64,000 nt of DNA from an uncultured Maricaulis sp. Lineage in GTDB: Bacteria; Pseudomonadota; Alphaproteobacteria; Caulobacterales; Maricaulaceae. Shown here piece after piece: positions 19,345-28,025 of the stretch (position 1 is its first letter; every line of letters begins with the position of its first letter). The notes under the pieces were generated by a model, which searched no databases, was not told the origin of the DNA, and was given only the letters and a program-made list of their open reading frames with translations. The stretch lies in contig NZ_CAMYLS010000009.1 of NCBI RefSeq assembly GCF_947259345.1, forward strand, positions 1-64,000, in the 5' to 3' direction. A program made the translations under genes and the position numbers.

Positions 19345-20049
19345 ATGACCCGATTTGCCTTTGCCGCAAGCTGCTGCGCCCTGGCGCTGGCCGCCTGTTC
19401 CGAGCCGACCGGCTCGACCACCGATGAGACCCGGAATTCGACCATGACACCTGCCTCAACCAGTGCGGAGGCGATTGCCTCCGGCGATGTCGCTGCCTTG
19501 CGTGAGCGCCTCGCGATGGCGGAACGGGTTGTTCCCAATCTGGATGCGCTGATCGCCCGCCAAGTGATTGTGGATGAAGCACGCGCGTGCACGCCCCGTG
19601 ACAGTGATACGATCCCGCTGCGTGATCTGCCCGCTGATCCGACCGACCCGGCCGCGAATGGTGCGCTGGCGGATGAGTATCTCCGCGACATCGTGACCGA
19701 GCCGTGCGTCTTCCGGCTGCCGTCCGGCCTGATCTTCCGGATCCGCACGGCGGTGGAGGAGGGCGAGAGCCCGATGCGCGGCGACATGGTGACGGTGAAC
19801 TATCGGGGCCAATTGCTCGATGGCGAGGAGTTTGACAGTTCCTGGACGCGCGGCGAGCCGGCCACCTTTCCGTCCGATCGCCTGATCGCGGGCTGGGTTG
19901 AAGCCTTGCCGCTCATGCGGGTCGGCGAACGCTGGGAACTCTTCATCCATCCGGACCTGGCCTACGGCATGCGCGGCACGCCGGGCGGGCCGATCGGCCC
20001 CAACATGGCGCTGGTCTTCGAGCTTGAATTGCTCGGCCTGCCGGGTTGA
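19345..20049 (+). CDS. FKBP-type peptidyl-prolyl isomerase lipoprotein
   Basis: A 234-residue protein with lipobox LAAC (Cys18). A low-complexity linker and a helical region (about residues 45-125) precede a C-terminal FKBP domain (about 135-234) recognisable by VTVNYRGQLLDGEEFDSSW, LPLMRVGERWELFIHPDLAYG and the FELELL ending. It is predicted to catalyse prolyl isomerisation or act as a chaperone in the periplasm. The neighbouring M16 lipoprotein peptidase suggests a shared role in envelope protein quality control; that link is inference from gene order only. Confidence 0.88.
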   Translation: MTRFAFAASCCALALAACSEPTGSTTDETRNSTMTPASTSAEAIASGDVAALRERLAMAERVVPNLDALIARQVIVDEARACTPRDSDTIPLRDLPADPTDPAANGALADEYLRDIVTEPCVFRLPSGLIFRIRTAVEEGESPMRGDMVTVNYRGQLLDGEEFDSSWTRGEPATFPSDRLIAGWVEALPLMRVGERWELFIHPDLAYGMRGTPGGPIGPNMALVFELELLGLPG

Positions 20050-20079
20050 TGCCGACTCAGTCTGAATTTGAATGAACCG

Positions 20080-20114
20080 ACCTGCGCCTGTCGCCTAGCG
20101 CGACAGGCGCAGGT
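20080..20114. terminator. 15-bp hairpin overlapping the 3' end of a TadG-like gene
   Basis: A perfect 15-bp inverted repeat with a 5-base loop (stem 20080-20094 and 20100-20114). The loop contains the TAG stop of the minus-strand gene, and the right arm encodes its last residues. On the plus strand it is followed by TTTGTC and probably ends the FKBP transcript. On the minus strand there is no T-run. Confidence 0.65.
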
Positions 20115-21651
20115 TTGTCAGGTCACCGGCAATCATCTCGAACGCGTCTTCCAGCGCTTCGGCTGATGGCGAGTCGAAATACAGGCTCGGATGGCTGGCG
20201 CAACCGCGCATCAGATCGCGGGTTGAGCTGGAATTGACCTGGAAGGTGATCGTGTAGACACGGATGCCTTGCGCCTTGGCATAGTCACAGGCGGCCTCGG
20301 TTCGCTCGTCAAGCTCTCTGGATAGCACATTGCCGCTGGACGAGCGTCGCCCCAGCCGACCGTCGGCGACATAGCCATAGGCTTCGTAGTCCGACATCTG
20401 ATTGGTATTGCGACCGCTCATGACATTGTCGCCATCAGTCAGGATGACCATTGCCTTGATGTATTCGTCATCCGACCAGGGTGCGCCTTCGGTGAAGGGT
20501 GCGCCCGGTGACAGGGTGCGAATGCCCCAGCCGATACCATTGGGGATGTTGGTCGTGCCGTTGGCGTCCATGTCATCGATCGCGTTGAGCACGGTGCGTT
20601 CATTTGTGGTGAGGGGCGTGATCGGAGTCGTTGTGCAAGAGCGATTCGGTCCCCCGCGGGACGGGCGCCCGTTATCATATTTGTCGAGCGCCACCATGCG
20701 CTCATCGACGCCGCCATTGGTTCCATCATTCAGATAGGAATTGGAGTATCGGCCGATATCCGGTTCGTCCGGCGCGAAATAGGGCACGAAAAGCGTTTCC
20801 GGATCGCCGCGGCTCGGTGTCGTGTCGTCGATATCCATCGGGATGGGACGCGCTTCCACGCAGCCATCCCACGACGTATTGCGCAGCTGGTCGAACAAGT
20901 CCCAGTGATTGACGATGATCTCTTCGGTCTCGCAGCGGCGACGCCAGCCCCAGCCGGTGCAGGTTTCGATCTCGACCGGATTGCCGCCGGCCCATTCCGC
21001 GTGGATCGGCGATTCCGCATTCGGGTCGAGCCACCAGGCGCGCTCATACTGGGTCCCGACATTCACCGTCGCGGCGAAGGGAACAAGCCCGATCTTGACG
21101 TCAGTCGGATCATCGGCGGCATCGAAGAGAATCTCGGTTAAAAGTTCGGCACTGTCGCGCAGGTCGCGGATCTTGGAGCCACCCATCGAGCCGGTATTGT
21201 CGAGCACCATCACCAGTTCCAGGCGCTGGCGGGCCCGCTGGACCTCGCTCTCCCAATGGACTGTGATGTAGTCGATTCCGGCCATGCCCAGCATGGTCGT
21301 CTGGACGCGGGCCTCGCCGGTCACCGTGACCGTGTCGGACTCGTCGTCGATGTTCACATTGACGTTCTGCACTACGCCCAGTTCGCGGCCGGGATAGTTC
21401 GCGGCGATGAAATCATTGGCGATGCTGGTGGCATCCTCGTTCGACAGCGAGGTGTTCACGCCGACCGCGAGGGCCGCTGCATCCAGCGCCTGGGCGAGGC
21501 GCGAGCGGGCATTCATCGACTGGCTGAGGTCCACTGCGCCGCCGGACAGAAGCGCCACGGGCACCAGCGACAGGGCGAAAATCGTCGCCACATTGCCACG
21601 GGATTCGCGGCAAAAGCGGGCAACCAGATTTTTCAGGGCTGTGAAAGCCAT
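20095..21651 (-). CDS. TadG-like pilus-assembly protein with VWA domain (copy 1)
   Basis: A 518-residue protein. The N-terminal 45 residues are a TadE/TadG-type pseudopilin-like segment (RGNVATIFALSLVPVALLSGGAVDLSQ) with one membrane helix. It is followed by a periplasmic von Willebrand A domain with a MIDAS of the form DNTGS (in LVMVLDNTGSMGGSKI) and a later ILTDGDN. Tad-locus homologues act in Flp pilus assembly, but no other tad gene is in the window. It shares the start region, VWA core and NLRLSR ending with the next gene upstream, so the two are tandem paralogues. Confidence 0.85.
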   Translation of the reverse strand: MAFTALKNLVARFCRESRGNVATIFALSLVPVALLSGGAVDLSQSMNARSRLAQALDAAALAVGVNTSLSNEDATSIANDFIAANYPGRELGVVQNVNVNIDDESDTVTVTGEARVQTTMLGMAGIDYITVHWESEVQRARQRLELVMVLDNTGSMGGSKIRDLRDSAELLTEILFDAADDPTDVKIGLVPFAATVNVGTQYERAWWLDPNAESPIHAEWAGGNPVEIETCTGWGWRRRCETEEIIVNHWDLFDQLRNTSWDGCVEARPIPMDIDDTTPSRGDPETLFVPYFAPDEPDIGRYSNSYLNDGTNGGVDERMVALDKYDNGRPSRGGPNRSCTTTPITPLTTNERTVLNAIDDMDANGTTNIPNGIGWGIRTLSPGAPFTEGAPWSDDEYIKAMVILTDGDNVMSGRNTNQMSDYEAYGYVADGRLGRRSSSGNVLSRELDERTEAACDYAKAQGIRVYTITFQVNSSSTRDLMRGCASHPSLYFDSPSAEALEDAFEMIAGDLTNLRLSR

Positions 21652-21721
21652 GGCGGTGATCCAGTACAGATTTCACTAAAATCCTACCGGTTCGGGATTA
21701 AGGGGGCGTTATAAGCCACGG

Positions 21722-21737
21722 TTATCGGGGGATTAAC
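21722..21737. promoter_or_regulatory. CtrA-box-like site between the TadG-like paralogues
   Basis: TTAT-N7-TTAAC matches the CtrA consensus TTAA-N7-TTAAC at eight of nine fixed positions, in the 93-base gap upstream of the copy 1 gene. In Caulobacter relatives CtrA controls pilus genes. Such short matches also arise by chance. Confidence 0.3.
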
Positions 21738-21744
21738 GGGTGCC

Positions 21745-23247
21745 CTACCTCGAGAGACGCAGATTGGTGAGGTCGCCGGCGATCATCTCGAAGGCCGAAC
21801 GCAGCGCCGCATCGGACGGGCTGTCATAATACAGCGTCGGATGGGTCGCACAGTCGCGCATCATGTCCCGCGTCGTGCTCGACGAGACCTGGAAGGTGAT
21901 CGTATAGACCCGGATACCGAGCGATTTGGCATACTCACAGGCGGCGGCGGTCCGAGCATTGAGTGCATTCCGGATTGTGTAGTCCGAAGTGGAGGTCACG
22001 CCCAGACGACCGTCACGCACATAGCCATAGCCGGAATAGTCCGAATAATTCGGGTTGTTGCGACCATTGAGATAATTCTCGCCATCGGTCAGCACGACCA
22101 TCGCCTTGATCGTGTCGTCCTCCTCGAAGCCGACCCCTTCGGTAAAGGGCATGCCTGGTGACAGGACGCGCACGCCCCAGCTGACCCCGATCGGGATATT
22201 GGTGGTGCCGCTGGCGATCATGTCCTCGATCGCATTATCAATCGTGCGTCGGTGATTGGTCAGCGGCGTGATCGGTCGTGCGGTGCAGCCCCATTGCGGT
22301 CCGCGACTGTTCGAATTGATCCAGGCATGGGTGTATTTCGGCGTGTTGCGCATGCGCGCCCGCTCGTCATACCCCCCCATTCCGTCATTGAGATAGGAGT
22401 TCGCATAGCCGGCATTATTGGCGTAGTTCGACTCGTCCGGCGCGAAATAGGGCACAAAGAGCGTGTCCGGATCGGATGGATCGGGTGTCGTATCCTCGAT
22501 ATCATGGGGGATGGCGCGCGCCTCGACACAGCCGGTCCAGTTGCGGTTGCGGATCGTGTCATAGAGATCCCAGCGATTGGCGACCGGGTCGAAATTCTCC
22601 GCGTGGAGGGGCGATCGCGCATCCGGGTCGAGCCACCAGTCGCGGGCATGGCCGGTGCCGACATTCACGGTCGCCGAGAAGGGGACCAGGCCGATCTTGA
22701 GCCGGTCGGCATCGGCGCCGTCAAACAGGATATCGGTCAGCAGAAGGCCCGCATCCCGCAGGCTGGCAATCTTCGAGCCACCCATCGAGCCGGTATTGTC
22801 GAGCACCATGACCAGTTCGAGCGAAGAGCGGGCGCGCTGGACCTCGCTCTCCCAGTGAACGGTGATGTGCTCGATCCCGACAAGTCCGAGAATGATGGTC
22901 TCGACCCGGCTTTCCGCCCGCACGGTTACGCGGTCATTGGTCTCATCAAGATTGACCGTGACATTCTGGATCGCCCCGAGCTCATCGGCAGGATAATTGG
23001 CATTGATGAAGTCTTCCGCGAGACCGGCCGCATCCGCTTCACTGATCGAGATTCGCACACCGACAGCCAAGGCTGCTGCATCCAGCGCGCTTGAAAGGCG
23101 GGTGCGGGCATTCAGGGCCTGGTTGACGTCGACGGCGCCTCCGGCCAGCACGCAAATCGGTACCAGCAGGAGCGAAAACAGCATGGCGACATTGCCGCGC
23201 TGGTCCGCGCCCCATCTTTGCAGCCATATCAAGCCGAACCGCCACAT
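21745..23247 (-). CDS. TadG-like pilus-assembly protein with VWA domain (copy 2)
   Basis: A 500-residue paralogue of the following gene with the same plan: a short cytoplasmic start, a membrane segment in RGNVAMLFSLLLVPICVLAGGAVDVNQ, then a VWA domain with DNTGS and VVLTDGEN, ending in NLRLSR. The ATG at 23247 was chosen; an in-frame TTG at 23274 is less likely and neither has a strong ribosome-binding site. Two 90-kDa-class VWA partners in tandem suggest duplication with possible division of labour in surface-fibre assembly. It is divergent from the deacylase gene. Confidence 0.83.
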   Translation of the reverse strand: MWRFGLIWLQRWGADQRGNVAMLFSLLLVPICVLAGGAVDVNQALNARTRLSSALDAAALAVGVRISISEADAAGLAEDFINANYPADELGAIQNVTVNLDETNDRVTVRAESRVETIILGLVGIEHITVHWESEVQRARSSLELVMVLDNTGSMGGSKIASLRDAGLLLTDILFDGADADRLKIGLVPFSATVNVGTGHARDWWLDPDARSPLHAENFDPVANRWDLYDTIRNRNWTGCVEARAIPHDIEDTTPDPSDPDTLFVPYFAPDESNYANNAGYANSYLNDGMGGYDERARMRNTPKYTHAWINSNSRGPQWGCTARPITPLTNHRRTIDNAIEDMIASGTTNIPIGVSWGVRVLSPGMPFTEGVGFEEDDTIKAMVVLTDGENYLNGRNNPNYSDYSGYGYVRDGRLGVTSTSDYTIRNALNARTAAACEYAKSLGIRVYTITFQVSSSTTRDMMRDCATHPTLYYDSPSDAALRSAFEMIAGDLTNLRLSR

Positions 23248-23434
23248 CTTGCGATCCCGTTGCCATTGAACCAACAGCCACTATGACGGACAGGGACGCA
23301 TGCGCGGAGCGAAGCTTCGATTCGCTGTAAAAAGACCGATAACAAAATCTGCCAAATCCAAATCTGATTGTCGCGGTGTCGGCCGATCCGGCAAATGCGT
23401 TGACGTCCGCGCAGGGCATTGGCAGACCGGCACT

Positions 23435-24595
23435 ATGACCCATCTCGACACCGCCATTGCCGAATTGCGCGACCTTGTCGCTTTCGACACCACCTCACGC
23501 AATACCAACCTGCCGCTGATCGACCATGTGGAGGCCAAGCTCCTCGCCCTCGGCGCGGTCTGTGAGCGCATTCCCAATGACGATGGGACAAAGGCCAATC
23601 TCCATGCCCGCTTCGGACCGGCGGTGGATGGCGGCGTGGTCCTGTCGGGCCATACCGATGTCGTGCCGGTCGACTGCCAGCCCTGGACGTCGGACCCCTG
23701 GGTGCTGACCGACAAGGGCGACGGCCTCCTGTATGGGCGCGGAACCTGCGACATGAAGGGCTTCTCGGCCTGCATCCTGGCGCTGGCGCCGGACATCGCC
23801 GACGCGGATTTGAAGCGACCAGTCCACATCGCGCTCTCCTTCGACGAAGAGGTCGGCTGTCTCGGTGCGCCAGCCCTGATCGACCGGATCATGAAAGGCC
23901 CGGTCAAGCCGGCCATGGTTGTGGTCGGTGAGCCCACCGACATGCAGGTCGTGACCGCGCACAAGGGCCTGTTCTCGCTGACCGTGAAAGTGCGCGGCCG
24001 CGAGGCCCATTCCTCGCTGGTTCGCGATGGCGCCTGTGCGATCACCCACACCGTGCCGCTGATGCAGTATCTGGTGGAGGCGGCGAAACAGATGGAAGCG
24101 GCGGCACCGGCCGACAGCCCGTTCAATCCGCCGCATGGCACGCTGACCATTGGCGAGATCAAGGGCGGGACAGCGTTGAACATCCTGGCGCTGGATTGCG
24201 AGTTCGGTTCCCTGATGCGCCCCTGTCCCTGGGACGATCCGCACGCCATTGCCGATGGCTTGCGCGCGCGGGCGGCCGAGATCGAGGCGGAGATGCGCAA
24301 GGCCGCGCCGGAAGCTGCGATCGAGATCAAGGTTCGCTCGGACGTGCCCGCCTTCGCGCCGGAAAATGATGGCGCCGCCGAACGCCTCGCCCGCCAGCTC
24401 ACCGGCGACAATTCCACGCGCGTGGTCAGCTACGGGACCGAGGCCGGCCAGTTCCAGGCGGCCGGGCTGAGCGTGGTGGTCTGCGGACCCGGCTCGATCA
24501 GCCAGGCCCATCAGCCGGACGAGTTTGTGGCCATTGACCAGCTGGCCAGCTGTTGTGAATTTCTTGAGAAAATGGTGCGGAAACTGGAGACCTGA
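23435..24595 (+). CDS. argE: Acetylornithine deacetylase (ArgE), M20 family
   Basis: A 386-residue M20 metallohydrolase. Metal ligands and catalytic residues are visible in SGHTDVVPVD, GRGTCDMKG and DEEVGCLG, and in the final HQPDEFV histidine motif. The closing ETAGQF-like TEAGQFQAAG and CGPGSISQAHQPDE patterns are typical of ArgE, which converts N-acetylornithine to ornithine in arginine synthesis. Related M20 enzymes with other amide substrates cannot be ruled out. The start at 23435 begins the conserved domain; an upstream in-frame extension to 23300 lacks family support. Confidence 0.85.
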   Translation: MTHLDTAIAELRDLVAFDTTSRNTNLPLIDHVEAKLLALGAVCERIPNDDGTKANLHARFGPAVDGGVVLSGHTDVVPVDCQPWTSDPWVLTDKGDGLLYGRGTCDMKGFSACILALAPDIADADLKRPVHIALSFDEEVGCLGAPALIDRIMKGPVKPAMVVVGEPTDMQVVTAHKGLFSLTVKVRGREAHSSLVRDGACAITHTVPLMQYLVEAAKQMEAAAPADSPFNPPHGTLTIGEIKGGTALNILALDCEFGSLMRPCPWDDPHAIADGLRARAAEIEAEMRKAAPEAAIEIKVRSDVPAFAPENDGAAERLARQLTGDNSTRVVSYGTEAGQFQAAGLSVVVCGPGSISQAHQPDEFVAIDQLASCCEFLEKMVRKLET

Positions 24596-24615
24596 CATCG
24601 TGGCCAGGGGCAGGC

Positions 24616-25020
24616 ATGACTTACCATTATGCGTATGATGCGGAGATCAAGGCGTTCCGGATCCGCTTCGCGGGTCGGGTCGACATGGAAGAGATTCTCC
24701 GGTCCGACCGGGAAATCATCCACGAGCCGGAATGGGCGGCTTCGCGCCGTATCCTGACGCATCTCGACTTTGACGCCGATCTGAGCGCCCTGACACTGCA
24801 GCAATATCTCAAGGTCGCCATGCCCTATATGGATGCGACCCGGGAAATCCGCGGCAAGGGGACGCGTGAAGCCTGGGTGATCCCGGCGCGCTGGAACTCG
24901 CCCATCATCCAGGTCTGGGAGCAATTGCCCCACAAGGATGAACACCATGCCTTCGCGGTATTCGATACCGAAGTCGAGGCTCTGGACTGGCTGCTTCGGC
25001 CAGGGCGGGACGGCGGGTAG
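24616..25020 (+). CDS. Conserved hypothetical protein, possible STAS/SpoIIAA-like fold
   Basis: A 134-residue soluble protein without signal peptide or membrane segments. The alternating strand/helix pattern (AFRIRFAGRVDMEEILRS, then ILTHLDFDADLSAL, then AWVIPARWNSPIIQVWEQL, then FAVFDTEVEALDWL) resembles SpoIIAA-like/STAS proteins, but I cannot assign it firmly. It starts 20 bases after argE and ends before a strong terminator, so it is probably cotranscribed with argE. Confidence 0.65.
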   Translation: MTYHYAYDAEIKAFRIRFAGRVDMEEILRSDREIIHEPEWAASRRILTHLDFDADLSALTLQQYLKVAMPYMDATREIRGKGTREAWVIPARWNSPIIQVWEQLPHKDEHHAFAVFDTEVEALDWLLRPGRDGG

Positions 25021-25033
25021 CGGCCGAGACGAA

Positions 25034-25059
25034 AAAGGGCGCCGCGGGAGGCGCCCTTT
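25034..25059. terminator. Bidirectional terminator
   Basis: A 10-bp perfect stem (AAAGGGCGCC / GGCGCCCTTT) with a 6-base loop lies between two convergent genes. It has a T-run of five or more when read on the minus strand and three T on the plus strand, so it can end both transcripts. Confidence 0.85.
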
Positions 25060-25100
25060 GACAGTGGTCGCTGGTAGCCAGGTGGTCCCGGCAATTCCGG

Positions 25101-25388
25101 TCAGGTATTGGTGAAGCGCACAAAATAGAACAGGCAGCCGACCGCGTATACCGCCATCGCCGCCTGCAGCGATATGAGCAGGAGCGGGTCGCCACCGAGC
25201 ATCCCCGAGACGCTTATTGCGGCAAGCAGGATCGCTGGTGGAATGACCATCAGGGCCATCGATCTCGCGCCAGTGACTCGCAGATCCGCGCCACACCCGG
25301 CGCAGCGAGGCTTGCCTTTCTCGCTCGCGTCAATAGTGGAACCCAGCCAGCTCAGTGACTTTCCACATCGGGTGCAAGCACGAGACAT
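25101..25388 (-). CDS. Small zinc-ribbon membrane protein
   Basis: A 95-residue protein with an N-terminal treble of cysteine pairs (CTRCGKSL at residues 5-12 and CAGCGADL at 28-35), predicted to bind zinc. It is followed by two membrane helices (ALMVIPPAILLAAISV and LLISLQAAMAVYAVGCLFYFV). It starts 5 bases after sqdB on the same strand, so the two form an operon. It may be a membrane partner in lipid metabolism, but no function is known to me. Confidence 0.75.
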   Translation of the reverse strand: MSRACTRCGKSLSWLGSTIDASEKGKPRCAGCGADLRVTGARSMALMVIPPAILLAAISVSGMLGGDPLLLISLQAAMAVYAVGCLFYFVRFTNT

Positions 25389-25393
25389 TCAGC

Positions 25394-26602
25394 CTACTCC
25401 GCGGCCGTCTCTGCCGGTGCGGCGGTCGCCGCGTCTTCCCGGCCCTTGCCCCAATAGGAGATGCAGGGAATTTTCGAGCGGTCGCAGCGATCGGCGTATT
25501 TGCGCGCGATATCCGTGACTTCTTCCATCAGCCCGTCAGCCAGCGTGGTCGGCTTGAGGCCGAGCTGGAGGAAGGTGTTATTCTCGACATGGAGGTCGTT
25601 TTCGTCCGCCTCATTGCGCGGATTGGGAACGAGCTGCATCTCGGCGCCGGCCAGATCGGCAATCATTTTCGCCAGGTCGCGGACGCGGTGGGTCTCGGTC
25701 ATCTGGTTGAGGATATGGACCTTGTCACCCGGCTTGGGCGGGTTCTCGACCGCCAGCTGGATGCAGCGCACCGTGTCCTGGATATGAATGAAGGCGCGTG
25801 TCTGGCCGCCCGTTCCGTGCACGGTCATCGGGTAGTTCACGGCCGCCTGCATCAGGAAGCGATTGAGCACGGTGCCGTAATCGCCGTCATAGTCGAAGCG
25901 GTTGATCAGGCGTTCATCGCGCTTGGTCTCTTCGGTCTGCGTGCCCCAGACAATACCCTGGTGGAGATCGGTGATCTTCACCTTGTCGTTCTTGTTGTAG
26001 AAATGGAAGAAGAGCTGATCCTGGGTCTTGGTCATGTGGTAGATCGAGCCCGGATTGGCCGGGTACAGGATCTCCTGATCCTTCAGGCCCTCATCCGTTT
26101 CGATCTTCACCTTGAGATATCCCTCGGGGATCTTCATCCCGGCCGTGCCATAGCCATAAACGCCCATCGTGCCGAGATGGACGAGGTGGATGTCGCGGCC
26201 GCTTTCGACGATCGCGGCCAGAACGTCATTCGTGGCGTTGAGATTATTGTCGACCGTATAGCGCTTGTGGCGCGCCGACTTCATCGAGTAGGGCGCGGCG
26301 CGCTGTTCGGCAAAATGGATGATGGTATCGGGCTGCTCGGCCTCGATGAGGTCGACCAATTCCTGATAGTCCTTGCCGATATTCATGTCGACGAAGGCGA
26401 TGTCGCGGCCCGACACCTCTTTCCACGCGGCCAGGCGTTCCGACATCGGACGGATCGGGGTCAGGCTCTCGACCTCGAGTTCGACATCGATCTTGCGGCG
26501 CGAGAGGTTGTCGACGATGACAATGTCATGGCCGAGATTGGAGAGGTGAAGCGCGGTCGGCCATCCACAGAAGCCGTCTCCGCCCAATACGATCACTTTC
26601 AT
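25394..26602 (-). CDS. sqdB: UDP-sulfoquinovose synthase
   Basis: A 402-residue extended SDR enzyme that converts UDP-glucose and sulfite to UDP-sulfoquinovose, the head-group donor of the sulfolipid SQDG. Evidence: the Rossmann start MKVIVLGGDGFCGWPTALHL, HFAEQRAAPYSM, and the catalytic Thr145 with Tyr188-x3-Lys192 (YHMTK). Also present is the long TPIRP/GTQTEETKRDERLINRFDYDG region characteristic of SqdB/SQD1. No sulfoquinovosyltransferase gene (sqdX or sqdD) lies nearby, so the glycosyltransfer step must be encoded elsewhere. Its companion gene is the zinc-ribbon membrane protein. Confidence 0.92.
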   Translation of the reverse strand: MKVIVLGGDGFCGWPTALHLSNLGHDIVIVDNLSRRKIDVELEVESLTPIRPMSERLAAWKEVSGRDIAFVDMNIGKDYQELVDLIEAEQPDTIIHFAEQRAAPYSMKSARHKRYTVDNNLNATNDVLAAIVESGRDIHLVHLGTMGVYGYGTAGMKIPEGYLKVKIETDEGLKDQEILYPANPGSIYHMTKTQDQLFFHFYNKNDKVKITDLHQGIVWGTQTEETKRDERLINRFDYDGDYGTVLNRFLMQAAVNYPMTVHGTGGQTRAFIHIQDTVRCIQLAVENPPKPGDKVHILNQMTETHRVRDLAKMIADLAGAEMQLVPNPRNEADENDLHVENNTFLQLGLKPTTLADGLMEEVTDIARKYADRCDRSKIPCISYWGKGREDAATAAPAETAAE

Positions 26603-26990
26603 GCTACGTCTGCCCCTGACGTTAAATCCCTAGGCTTTTTGTTCTCGCAGCGGGGCGCGGGCATGGCAAGGGGTGGCCTGCTGTGTGGGCTGCACCGGTA
26701 ACTGGCCGGACAGGCTCCGGACGGGTTTCGTGCTGGCTCGGGAGGTCCCGTGCAGACGGTAACGTTATCATTAACCAAGTGTGCACAAATGTCGACTTTC
26801 AGGCACGAAGCTTGCGGGTGCTTCGGGCTAGGCGGGAATATTGGTCGCAGGCTCCGGGATTGTAAAAAAAATCCGCCTTCGGGCGCTTTCCCGCACCGCA
26901 TCGGTGGACGGCGGCCCGAAAGCTCGCTAAATCCGCGCCAACTTCTTCCGGACGCCCCGGTCCGGTTGATCAGACTTAGGAGAGAAGAGT
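26603..26990. other. Intergenic region upstream of gap, with palindromic operator candidate
   Basis: This 388-base gap separates the divergent sqdB and gap genes. It holds a near-perfect palindrome at 26758-26769 (annotated separately), an A8 tract near 26864-26871 next to a small CGCC-TTCG-GGCG hairpin, and an AGGAGAG ribosome-binding site directly before gap. No gene was recognised. Confidence 0.5.
26758..26769. promoter_or_regulatory. Candidate LacI-type operator upstream of gap
   Basis: GGTAACGTTATC is a 12-base palindrome with one mismatched pair around a central CG, the form bound by many LacI-family sugar regulators. A related GGTAAC-containing site lies upstream of fba (29268-29279). 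The regulator is not identified. Confidence 0.3.
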
Positions 26991-28001
26991 ATGGCCCTTC
27001 GGGTTGCGATTACCGGTTTTGGTCGTATCGGCCGTCTGGCGCTGCGTGCGGTTCTCGAGAACAAGCGCTGGGACGAAGTCGAGATCGTGGCGATCAATGA
27101 CAGCTCCACCCCCGAAACCAATGCTCATCTCCTGACCTATGACAGCGTGCACGGCCGCTATCCGGGCGAGATCAAGGTCGGTGATGACTGGATCGATGCC
27201 GGTTTCGGCAAGATCCAGAAAGTCTCCAACCGCAATCCGGCCGAACTGCCCTGGGGTGATATGGGCGTCGATATTGTCATGGAATGCACCGGCGCCTTCA
27301 ACTCGAAAGAGGCCTCGATGGCCCATATCGAGGCGGGCGCCAAACGCGTCCTGTGCTCGGCCCCGGCCAAGAATGCCGACAAGACCATCGTCTATGGCGT
27401 CAATCACGACCAGCTGACCGCCAACGATATCATCGTCTCCAATGCCTCGTGCACGACCAATGGCCTGGCCCCGGTCGCCAAGGTGCTCAATGACGCGGTC
27501 GGCATCGAGCGCGGTCACATGACCACGATCCACGCCTATACCGGCGACCAGCCGACGCTGGACCGCAATCACAAGGATCTGCACCGCGCCCGCGCCGCTG
27601 GCATGTCCATGGTCCCGACCTCGACCGGTGCCGCCAAGGCCGTCGGCCTGGTCCTGCCGGAACTGGTCGGCAAGCTCGACGGCGCCGCCGTCCGCGTTCC
27701 GACCCCGAATGTCTCGCTGATCGACCTCGTTTTCACCCCGGGCCGCGCCACCACGGCGGAAGAGCTGGCCGAGGCGGTCAAGGCCGCCGCTGACGGTCCG
27801 ATGAAGGGCGTGCTCGGTTACGACACCCTGCCGCTGGTCTCGATCGACTATAATCACGACAGCCGTTCCTCAATCGTCGCCCTCGACAAGATCAAGGTTA
27901 TCGACGAGCGCCTGGCCCGGGTCATGACCTGGTATGACAATGAATGGGGCTTCGCCTGCCGCATGGTCGACACCACCGTCGCCATGGGCAAATTCCTGTA
28001 A
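26991..28001 (+). CDS. gap: Glyceraldehyde-3-phosphate dehydrogenase, type I
   Basis: A 336-residue NAD(P)-dependent enzyme of glycolysis and gluconeogenesis. It has the Rossmann start ITGFGRIGRLALRA, the catalytic Cys154 in SNASCTTN, and the C-terminal TWYDNEWGFACRMVDT. A strong AGGAGAG ribosome-binding site precedes the ATG. It is followed 24 bases later by pgk, giving the common gap-pgk operon, with class I fba next. Confidence 0.96.
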   Translation: MALRVAITGFGRIGRLALRAVLENKRWDEVEIVAINDSSTPETNAHLLTYDSVHGRYPGEIKVGDDWIDAGFGKIQKVSNRNPAELPWGDMGVDIVMECTGAFNSKEASMAHIEAGAKRVLCSAPAKNADKTIVYGVNHDQLTANDIIVSNASCTTNGLAPVAKVLNDAVGIERGHMTTIHAYTGDQPTLDRNHKDLHRARAAGMSMVPTSTGAAKAVGLVLPELVGKLDGAAVRVPTPNVSLIDLVFTPGRATTAEELAEAVKAAADGPMKGVLGYDTLPLVSIDYNHDSRSSIVALDKIKVIDERLARVMTWYDNEWGFACRMVDTTVAMGKFL

Positions 28002-28025
28002 AACCCGCAGCCAGAGGGCTTCGCC

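Noticed and set aside
25355-26701. 448-codon plus-strand open frame over sqdB
   Set aside because: Antisense to sqdB, which has clear catalytic motifs. Shadow.
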